Assembly: GCA_014904985.1 (NCBI GenBank)
Contig: MU129082.1
Location: 44,211 to 108,210, forward strand
DNA: 64,000 nt
Reading direction: 5' to 3'
DNA from: Hydnum rufescens UP504
Taxonomy: Eukaryota > Basidiomycota > Agaricomycetes > Cantharellales > Hydnaceae
The number at the start of each line of letters is the position of its first letter. The first letter of the stretch is position 1. A program made the translations under genes and the position numbers. Below the pieces are notes generated by a model. That model saw only the letters and a program-made list of their open reading frames with translations. It did not search any database and was not told where the DNA came from. Positions 55,240-64,000 of the stretch are shown here, in pieces.

Positions 55240-57071
55240 GAGGAGCGCGGGAAAAATAACCCGTGCCTTTTCGTCAAGACAAGGATCCCCGGACCACCGG
55301 ACCGAATGTTTCCTCCATGATGACTTCCATGGCTGGAGGATAATACGATCACCACAATTTAACACCATAAACAATGCTAAGACTCACTGTGGTCTACGTC
55401 AATCAGAACCTGTGGCGCTACGTACGTGGTACCCCTGCATGTGGGCAACAAATTGAGGTGTGTGCCATAAAAATTATGACTCACTACTCACGTCTTTGCT
55501 GAAGGGAAAAGTTCCTCAGGCACCAATGCTTTGGCACCTGCCTTGACTTTATGCAATGAGGCCATGAACAACGCGGACAGCCGTGATTAAACTGGCTGCA
55601 GGCCTACTAGCATTGGATACCTGCTCCCGTATCTTCGCAGCGCTTGCGAGACTGATAACCGGTCCGAGATTCGTTTTCACATCTGTAGGGTCTCCTAATC
55701 GGTATTTCTATATGGGGTTTAGTTCATTAATCACTGCCAGGCCACGAAGACTTGCCTTCACTATCTCCACGAATTCCTGTACAAACCGATCGTACACAGA
55801 TTCATGGACATAAATTCGCTGAATTACTTAAACTTAGGCATCACTCCACACAGGCCAAGAAATGTAACGGAATCCGCACTTCGACTGCACAGCAACTTTG
55901 ACCAGAGTTAAAATACACCCCTGTGCCGTCGAGTGTAAGCTGGAAAGGGGCATGAAATAGGGAGAGAAAACGTACCATCTACGAGAGTAAACGATACATT
56001 CGTACCAGCTCGTACATAGGCAGGATCTTTTCCCCCCAACTGTGCAATTCGACGTAGGGTAAGTCATTGTTATTCATAGACCAAGCCAAAGCACTGTTCA
56101 ACAAGCCTACCTCCAAAGCGACACCAGGGAAGCCATTGCCTTGGACGAAAGCCTTGGCAACATTCATTCCATTGTTGACACTGCCGGTGAAGCTTATGAA
56201 GTCGACGCGCGGATGCTTGATAATTGTGTCTACCGATTCGAAGGACAGATGTACAACTTGAAGAACATTGGCAGGCAGAAGAGCAGCGGCGAAAGCCTGC
56301 TGGAGACGCTCTGCGGTCAGCTTAGATTAGATGATGTCAGAATACCACAATGCAGTTTCCGGGAAGATCTCCTCTACATACAGGCGTCTGGGGAGATGGT
56401 TTAAGAATAACTGCGTTGCCCGCGATTATCGCAGGGAGCACGGAGTTTATCATTGTAAGGTAGGGATAACTGAAAAACAGCGGGTAAAAAGCGAAATTCC
56501 GGTAAATATCATGATGCATCGCGACGTACTTCCAAGGAGCAATCACAAACACCACTCTAAGAGGATCCCGTCGAATGAACCGTCGAAATCCGGGCTTATC
56601 GGTATCTACGAGGGACACATCTGCCAAAGCTCCGGCTGCAATGGAAAGTATATAATTTGCTCTCTCCACGGTGCCTCTGATCTCACCGGCCCTCTGTGAG
56701 ATTGGACTAAAAGACGACCCATGAGTCTAAGTGCTTATTGAGGAATAACGCAGTGCGAACCGGCCCATTTAGAGTATGAGTTCCTTTGGAATAATATCCG
56801 ATAGCTTTTGGAATTCTTCCTATCCACCTGGTTGAATATCGCACGCGCCAACGAGCGTAAATACCCAACTCACAACAAATCGGTGGCCAATTGCGATTCT
56901 TTGCTCGATTTGGACTTCCCTCCATGAACGCTGGGAATTATATGCTTTCTCAACTATCCCTTCAAGATCTGTCTCAAGTTTTCGAGTTACATAGGGACTC
57001 TGATCGTGTGGGGCAATCGTTGTTTGGGATGGATGCCGGATTAGGGTTTGCTTCCGGCGTCTCAGACCCAA
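55240..57071 (-). pseudogene. Aldehyde dehydrogenase (succinate-semialdehyde dehydrogenase-like)
   Basis: From the N-terminus, exons read VEKAYNSQRSWREVQIEQRI, EEFQKLSDIIPKEL, VERANYILSIAAGAL, VFVIAPW then YPYLTMINSVLPAIIAGNAV (joined through a GTACGT...CAG intron that restores Asn), ILKPSPQTP, VDFISFTGSV, GVALE plus LGGKDPAYVRA (catalytic Glu region), FNSGQSCC (catalytic Cys, near 55900), DPTDVKTNLGPV, GAKALVPEELFPS and VIMEETFGPVV. This is the full ALDH motif series for NAD(P)-dependent aldehyde oxidation. A TAA replaces the glutamine of the ELxLQMGR motif near 56770, the GDLPGN region is shifted, and the last about 60 residues are absent. It is read as a recently disabled pseudogene. Confidence 0.8.
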
Positions 57072-58600
57072 AGATTTGGCTGCCGACGCTCTTGTCCTGG
57101 GCCTACGAGGTCAAATAGAGCACTTTGGAAAGCCCTACGAGGTTCTTCAAAGAAGATCTGTCTGATTTTTCCGCTCCTTTCTGAGGGACTGCTCTTTCAG
57201 CAGTCTTCTGCGGCGGTACCGGATGGAATGGCCCATCTAATGTTCCCCATTGCTTTCGTTTCCAATCCCAAAACGTAGAGCGAGGCACTTACTCAAATAT
57301 TTTCGTTGATCTTGGGACCTATAAGCGTGCAGTGGTGTTCTCGAGATGGAGTTTTCACAAGCTCGTGTCGTTGTGGATTCGTAACCCAAAGTATCCGACC
57401 TAGGCATGATTAGATCGGTCTGAGCGTTGTTATCAACGCACTCCTTGATTGAGAAAGACTCAGAAAGTAAACGGTACGCTGTCTGATTTCTCGAAAAGCC
57501 TGCTTTGGTTTCAGATAGACGGTGCACCTCAGTTGCAGTGAATTCCTCCACGCAGTTTAGTATGTACCGGACACCTCACGCCATTTCGGAGGGGAATTGC
57601 ATGTGTCCGTATACGTATTTTGAGTGGGGCAAGACATGCGCCAGCTTGGGATATCTCTGGTCAATTGATTTTAGTCTTGTTGCCGGTATATATCCACCTG
57701 CAAATAGAATAATACCCATGTGCCCACGATATCGATATCCCTTGAGTCCCTCGCTTCTTCCAGATAAAAATCACCTCCCTTCGCCTGCATGAATACTGAC
57801 GACCTAGTTATTGCCACGTTTGACCTACTGTAGTACTACTACTACTACTAGTACTATCTTTAGCGAGGTTGCACGTGAGGCTGCAATTCTCACCCATGAA
57901 AGTAGATCAGGGAAGATTTGCGCATACAGTAGAACTAGGAGGATACCTTGCGCAGGAACTGGGGGAAACAGAGGCGTCGCTTGCATATGCCCGTGTCGGG
58001 TTTTCTCATCTCGTTCCTTGCAGTTGGATGGGGGTGGGGATATAAATAATAAATTGTTTCGCGAACAGCTACAGTATTGGGTGGCGACGAGCGCCAATCC
58101 CCGACTCTCATGTGTCCGAGATCATGTGATTTATGGACGAATGCTACCGGTTGTCTGGCAAGATAATTTGACCCATATTTAAGGACTATACTGTTTGCAT
58201 ATCTCTGGACTGTCCAGAATGAATCAATTGGGAATTACAGGCTAATGGTCGGCCCATCTCTGCAGAGGTTCCGGCTCTGGAGCGATGACCTTTGCATGGG
58301 TCCTACCTATTCCGGCTACGTTCATGAACGAATACTGATATAGGTGTGTTACGAAGTTCATCATCTCGACGTAGCAATGTATTACATCTGATCTTGTCAC
58401 ATTCCCTCGGTTCCGAAAAGACTCTGCATTTGGAAGTCCTAGGCTCCTATACCAATAATGCGACTTTGAACTGGTTTGATAGAGCCAAGCTCAATGCTTA
58501 AAGTGGAATCCCAGTTGTCGATCAGCGAAGGCCAGGTCCGCTTTGCCCTCGATCGTGCTTTCCCCTGCCATGATGACAGCGCCATTGCCGTTAAACAACC
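57072..58600. other. Intergenic, with a CTA microsatellite
   Basis: Short frames on both strands are without motifs. A CTA trinucleotide run lies at about 57835-57850. No gene supported. Confidence 0.45.
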
Positions 58601-58619
58601 TTATTGGGGCTTCGGGTGT

Positions 58620-59120
58620 ATGTGTAGGACGCGTTCTTCCACCTAACATTGCCGTATGTCATGTCTGTCCCTCGCATCCAGATCGAACGACTGAGATCCA
58701 CTTAGGCTACTGTGCGTTCCCCAGCGAGAACGATATCGGTGCGCTCATGCTTCGGAATACAACCAATAACAGAGCATACAGTGTTTATGCCGATGAGGTT
58801 ATGGCGCGTTTTGAAGCAAAAATGAGACAAAAGAGTGCAGTGGAGCAGGCCCAGAGCCCCTTCGGTCTTCAGAATGTGTTTAATAACTTTGATGAGGCCT
58901 TTGAACGTCGTAGTCTTGTCTTGCAGGCGAATCTTGACGAACTCAAAAGGCACGCACTGTGATGTGAATCAAATCGGTCCATCCGTCTCGGATCCATGGG
59001 ACCGAATACGAACCACAAAGCTCTCGGTTGTGCCAGCGGAGCATCCACTGAGAGTGGACAGACCGAGCATCATCGAGGTTTGCCCCGAATATTTCTTGTA
59101 GGTTTTCCCAGGATACAAGC
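58620..59120 (-). pseudogene. Mitochondrial oxodicarboxylate-type carrier, central fragment
   Basis: Upstream exon: GKTYKKYSGQTSMMLGLSTL, SGCSAGTTESFV. After a GTTCGT...ACAG intron: CVPFEFVKIRLQDKTTTFKG, IKHILKTEGALGLL and, after a decayed stretch, PKHERTDIVLAG. P-F-E-x-V-K-x-R-L-Q is the PX(D/E)XX(K/R) signature of SLC25 mitochondrial carriers. TGCSAG..ESFVV.PFE.VK.RLQD is characteristic of the 2-oxoadipate/2-oxoglutarate (Odc-type) group of the inner membrane. Only about one and a half of the three carrier repeats remain, the transmembrane segment after GALGL is scrambled, and the first and last repeats are not found. Confidence 0.7.
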
Positions 59121-59760
59121 ACTGTTAGAGGCGAGATCCAGCAGGCGACCCAAAGGACCCTGTCGGATGCAAACCCCGGACCAAATCCGGGAAATCGACT
59201 ATAGGCTCCACCTATTACTCACAGTACGTAATATCAAAATAGGTGGCATACGGTGATGACCTATGGTACCCAATTAGCCCGCTTATTTCCTGTTCTCCGA
59301 TGATCCATCTGCTCCCCTATAAACTTAGAATTGTTCACCTTGTCCATTAGCCGGCATGCAGAGCCAGCCTGAGAAGCCCTGAAGCCTCATTTGTCATAAA
59401 CTCCAAAAACCCTGTTAGACATCGGCATTACTGCCCACTGCACTTCTCTGGTGTTGAGCACATTCACTGGCACTGTCGTCCACATTCTTGACCATTTTTG
59501 CAACATTCTCCCTCAGTTTTTATTGCACACCTTTTCTTCTTTCACTCAAATAATGTAAAGGGTTTATTAGGATCAAGGTTCTACATTGAAGTATCATCAT
59601 CATCATCATCTATGAACTCTTGACTCTTCTTGGGGCACTTTGAGGTTCTGGCAGAGCCCTTGTGCTTATGCTTAGAACCCTGAGATGAGGACCTAATAGT
59701 AGCAAGTGGTCAGTTCACTGAAGAGAAGCCAGTAAATTCTTCAAACCTACTCAGCATTGT
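59121..59760. other. Transition to AT-rich, CpG-poor sequence
   Basis: No gene is seen. A CAT trinucleotide run lies at 59589-59606. From about 59300 CpG dinucleotides become rare and TG/CA common, unlike everything to the left. Confidence 0.5.
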
Positions 59761-61886
59761 CCTCACCCTGGGGAGCATTGTTGTCCTTGAGGATAATGTC
59801 AGTTGTGGCATCATCATTATTGTCACCCTTTGCCTAGAGTGCCACATACTGTGCTTTTCATTCCTTGAGTTGCCCTGGCATTAACGTGACCCATTTGATA
59901 CTCTTTTCCTTCCATAGCTGAAGCATATCTTTCAAGTCTGCTTTTCAAGAATTGTGAAGTGGCTTGATGCATCCACCAGGGTAGTTCATCATATCTATCT
60001 CCACCCCATAATCTATAACAAGCTGAAGGTATGGGTGGGGTTTCCATGCCATAATTGCATTTGGCTGGCCTGTTATCTCTCCTGTAATGAATGAGTTTAT
60101 CATATCCTCAGTCAATTATGGGAAAGACTTTGAGATTTGAGACATACACAGGGTGTCACAATGACAGTTTTGTATGAGGGTATGAAGCATCTCAACATCC
60201 TCATGGTGTGCATTGGCGACACCTTACCCAAACCAATATTAAATCAGCATGAGAATAGGATTAGATCACAGAGATCAAAGACATACCATTAACCATTGCT
60301 ATGGTGCATGCCTCTTGCATACATGTGTGATTGGACAGGTCTTGGTCAGCCAAAACACTCCAATAGAACTGGGCTTTTGAGGATGCCCATCTGTATGGCA
60401 TATATGTGTCCTCCATTCTACCTTTGGTCACCACAAGCAAGACTTCTGCACTGCACTTCTCATTGAGCTCTGTTGCCTAAAACACACCATACCATAATGC
60501 AAGCATAAGTGGCCACAGACATGAGGGAGGGCCAGCATAGGCAGATAATGATGCACAATGAGTTGTGGACACATGGTTTCGGACACAAACATGTACATCA
60601 TGTAAGCATTTTGGTATCCAGCACAAAAAAAAAGAACCACTTACAATACTGGTTAATTTATCCACACCATGCTGGATCTCCCTACAATTTGCAGCAGGCA
60701 CATTGGGGGTGTGCTTCTTAATTTTAATACCCAATCACTTCACTGCAAGACCTTGGTGGAGCATTTTGGCATATTCTTCTTCTTCAGGTGTCTCTTGATT
60801 CACAATGTCTTCAAATGATGTCTTGCCACTCTTAATTGACCTTAAGAGTTCTATATATTTGGCCTTGTAAGGATTTCCAGGAAAGTGAGGGCCTAAGGGA
60901 AGGCAAATTGAGTGCATCAAGGTGAAAGAAAAAAGGAGTGCTTACTGTCCAAGAGTGGGATGAGCACCTCTGCATGAGATATTGTAATGGAGCTCATTCT
61001 TTTGCATCCTTTCCTAGTCCATGAAAGAGGAGGGAATGAATAGTTGCAATGCTACAGTACTTCCCATTGGATTTGAAATTATTATGGATAGCATCAACAC
61101 CAGAGGCAATGACCTGCTTGAGGTCTTCAATAGCCTTGTTAAATTCTTCCCAGTCAGCCCTTGAGAGAGCTGCTGCTTGAGCCTTTGCCCCCTTGAAGGC
61201 ATTGGCCTGAGAGGAGGGGAGCAAGGTGTCAGTCATTTTTTGAGAAAAATGGGGGATGATGGAATGACAGGGCATAAACCAAATAATTACAAATAAATCA
61301 ACCAAACCATCACAGTGGTACCCTCACTGGGCACCCATATACCACATATACCATATTTTTACCATAGGTGCCCATCGTAATTTATTAGATATAAATAGGG
61401 GAGTTTTGAGGAGTTAGTGTAGAGATGTGATTGATGCATACTACTAACAGTATATCACTCCTTGAGGCCTGTGGTAAGCCCAATGATAAAGGAAATGATA
61501 TCAGGGGACAAATTTAGTGTGCCCAGCATAGCCCTTTTCTTTGGTTCAGATAAGAGGGGATCCTTCATGATGAGAATGATCATATCCATCCATCCACTTG
61601 GGATAATGCCCAGACCATGCTGTGATGATGATGAAGTGTGACAAGAAAGCATTGTCATTGAGGATAGAGTAGGTGAAGGTGACTGAATGTCATCCTCAGT
61701 AATATTTTCAACCTGCTCCCACATTCCATCTGTTGAAGATGAAGTTCCAGAGACTGAACATGGCACCCCTGTTGCAGTAGCCTGGCCACCCATGTTCAAA
61801 ATGGTGGATGGCATAGATGGTTGTGATGACATAGAGAGAGGGTTTGATGGAGAGAGAGGGTTTGACAGTGTGGAAGATAAAAACAT
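59760..61886 (-). pseudogene. Decayed multi-exon gene of unknown family (possibly element-associated)
   Basis: The start is at 61886 or nearby, with a Ser/Pro-rich N-terminus (SNPLSMSSQPSMPSTILNMG) and a helical end of exon 1 (SPDIISFIIGLTTGLKE). Later exons give ALSRADWEEFNKAIEDLKQ and YCSIATIHSLLFHGLGKDA; NPYKAKYIELLRSIKSGKTS, FEDIVNQETPEEEEYAKML and HTPNVPAANCREIQHG; TELNEKCSAEVLLVVTKGRM and MPYRWASSKAQFYWSVLAD; finally YLQLVIDYGVEIDMMNYPGG and LKDMLQLWKEKSIKWV. Exon borders with AG acceptors are visible for several blocks. At least four in-frame stops or shifts occur, several as TGA where arginine or glutamine is expected. The family resembles hypothetical proteins found near basidiomycete mobile elements, but I cannot name it. 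Confidence 0.5.
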
Positions 61887-62547
61887 CCAGTATCAGAAAA
61901 TGTGAAATTACACTACTTCCAGCCTTTGGATGATCACATGACCAATTACGACATTAATTATGGCTATGCACAGAAACCAAATTCATTCCATAACTCTGTC
62001 AATTTTAATTATCACATATGCCCATATAATGCTTAGAAAGCTATGATTCACACCTTTTGAATGGTGCCAAATACAAGTTGAATGGTGTTGGAGGGATAAA
62101 TCCCTACACCATAGAATCCTCATCTGAGGCCCATTTTCCCTACGAACAAATCAATTATATGTCACCGTGCTCATTTAATTTTATCGCCATTCATTTATTC
62201 AAGAAATCAATTGGATTCCTACCCCTTTCCAACCCATAATATCACCTCATTCCTTTACTATGTCCACCAGTCAATTTATTGACTATCCATTGGACTTCAA
62301 CACTCCTCATCAAAAAGGGGCAGTTTATGCCCTACTTCAAGTCCATTTTCTTTGGACAAGGCAATTCAACTTGCCATTCTTCCTCAAGACTGTATGGCTT
62401 GTCTGTTCTTCCAAGCCATCCTACTGCCTTAAGGGTGACAAATTGTGATTATGTAATGACGCGGACCAGGCCTAGTTCCGATTCTGGACTCGCAGATCTG
62501 TCACATGATCCAGATAGGGGCTGCACTACTCTAAAGGAGTAGTTTTT
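61887..62547. other. AT-rich intergenic region
   Basis: No gene recognised. Short plus-strand frames at 62260-62540 have no motif. Confidence 0.45.
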
Positions 62548-63830
62548 GAATTTCTCCATCAGTTTTGATCTGATTGACTCGAAACAACTGAGCCTGGAAA
62601 GATACAAATTGTACCTATCGAATAGTACTAAACACGAAACGAACGGATCAAAAACGCGGTCCCTGTAACAATATCTTGCCATGATTCATACTCTAAAGGA
62701 GTATCTTTGGAATTTCTCCATCAGTTTTGATTGGATCGACTCGAAATAACCATGCCTGAAAGCTGTTAAAAATGTTCATCGAACAGTACCAAGGGCAAAA
62801 CAAGCGGACGCGAATTCCATTTTTCACAAGACAACACCCTCCCCATGACTCCCCTTTGCTCCACCATTCAAAATAGTGAATTACTTCTGGCCCTCTTATT
62901 TCTGATGGAGAAGACCCTCAGGGAGACCTATTCCACTTTTTCTTAAGGGAACTTGTCCAGATTTGAAGGAGGAATAGCATGTAATGTGTCAATCTCCCCT
63001 TTTATCTTGAAATTGGAATATCTCCATCAGTTTTGAATATTTTAACTTCATTGTTTTTCTCTGTGTGTCCCTTAAGTCCGAATTTTTCACTCTATATTGA
63101 GTCAAAGTCTGGATTGTATATTAGGTGCAGCTAGCACACAAATTCAGTAGTTCTCCCCCTCCCTCCAGTTTGAAGCTCCTTGTACAGCTGCTGGTCCCTG
63201 GGTGATTTCTCACTACAAAAGCAAATTCTAACTACACTTTGACTAAGGTCTCAAGAAGAGATTCTTAGGGTGTGGTAATTTGACTGAAACACACATTCTC
63301 ACTTAAATTGCTTGGGCTTTGTTGGCTCACTGCAATTTCCCCTGTTCAAAAGACCTTCCCCCACTCGGACCTGAACATCCGGATTAGATCTGTGATTCCC
63401 TCCTTCGTCCCCGGCTCAACCTCGTGGATGGTAGTTGGATTGGTTCAATAACCATCCTGCTTACAACGGATCAAAACTGCACTCTCCAGATCAATTTTAC
63501 TATTGAAACCCAGAATTTCTAGTAAAAAATGAATTTCTCCATCAGTTCACATCCAATTCTTTTGGAACCACTGCACCTAGAAAGATGTTAAAAATATGTA
63601 TCCAATGGTACTGAGCATGCAAAGAACAGATCAAAACTGAACTCTACAGAATGATATTACTATTGGAATCAACACCCATCAGTATTTTATGAGTTTCTCC
63701 ATCAGTTCACATCCAATCTGCTCAGAACCACCATGTACAGAAAGCTATTAAAAATCCGCATCGAATGGTACCAAGAACACCTATTAAGGATGCAAAATGC
63801 TGTCTCTACATTGAATCCCACCCCATCCAC
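62548..63830. repeat. Family of about 160-nt degenerate repeats
   Basis: Five units share GAATTTCTCCATCAGTT at the left end, then a TCGAAA/GGAACCAC-type box, a CTGAAAGCTRTTAAAAAT-type box, RTCGAATGGTACCAAG and an ATCAAAAC-type box. They start at about 62548, 62710, 63015 (short), 63531 and 63691. The first two and last two are in tandem at 162 and 160 nt. No open frame is shared, so they are non-coding. Confidence 0.75.
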
Positions 63831-64000
63831 TTGTTCCTATTATTAACCAGTAACAAAAACACCTTAACCACTGGAATAGGCCCAGATTAATCTCCAAAAC
63901 CTGGAGATGTCCCTTAATTTCAGCTTCCCATGAGCTCCAAGATCCATCACAAGACCAGTGACATCATGCTCCAACTACTCCACAGGCTCAGCAAATTAGT
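63831..64000. other. Window end, nothing recognised
   Basis: AT-rich sequence without repeat or gene features. Confidence 0.4.

Noticed and set aside
1..64000. tRNA, rRNA or other RNA genes
   Set aside because: I looked for T-loop-like GGTTCGANNCC blocks with a matching A box and for rRNA-like conserved words and found none that fits.

Overview
The window looks like part of an Agaricomycete (mushroom-type basidiomycete) chromosome. Coding regions carry many short 55-60 nt GT...AG introns, the host genes that can be named are eukaryotic (UTP14, aldehyde dehydrogenase, mitochondrial carrier, FAD monooxygenase), and one gene belongs to a P-loop NTPase plus nuclease family seen in basidiomycetes. 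No bacterial features are present. Two runs of N (631 and 25 bases) and stretches full of one-base indels show that this is a draft assembly, partly made of poorly polished repeats.

The dominant content is a cluster of paralogous genes, all on the minus strand, called A to F here: A (about 303-2663), B (5575-9177), C (14713-18206), D (27418-29968, 5' truncated), E (about 29969-33793, very noisy) and F (42213-45683), plus a partial first exon G (34038-34335). F is clean: four exons and 1042 residues. The deduced protein has a basic/disordered N-terminus, a helical bundle resembling the MLKL-NTD/HeLo-like domains of fungal NLR-type proteins, a helical linker without any NB-ARC or NACHT domain, and a long array of nearly identical 46-residue (138-nt) TPR units. 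Units differ mainly at a few fixed positions, as expected of a fast-evolving recognition surface. This repertoire is the best candidate for an undescribed recognition, immunity or allorecognition system here.

The spacers between these genes are nested segmental duplications. A and C share a 2.4-kb upstream segment (alpha: 2690-5100 and 18240-20640). B and F share another (beta: about 9768-12330 and 46465-48900). D and F share their 3' side, including a UTP14 copy and a small gene (24596-27418 and 38875-42213). The segments hold relic TPR units, an N-terminal piece of a PHBH-type FAD monooxygenase (alpha) and middle plus C-terminal pieces of one (beta). A near full-length but broken UTP14 (22340-25714) and an N-terminal UTP14 fragment (38875-39994) lie inside.

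From 49.7 kb the repeats stop and single genes follow: a broken DUF4139 (mucoidy-inhibitor-like) gene, a heptad-repeat coiled-coil segment, a largely intact P-loop NTPase/PD-(D/E)XK nuclease gene (51594-54765), an aldehyde dehydrogenase pseudogene (minus) and a mitochondrial oxodicarboxylate-type carrier remnant (minus). From about 59.3 kb the sequence becomes AT-rich and CpG-poor. It carries a decayed unknown multi-exon gene and a family of about 160-nt repeats up to the window end.
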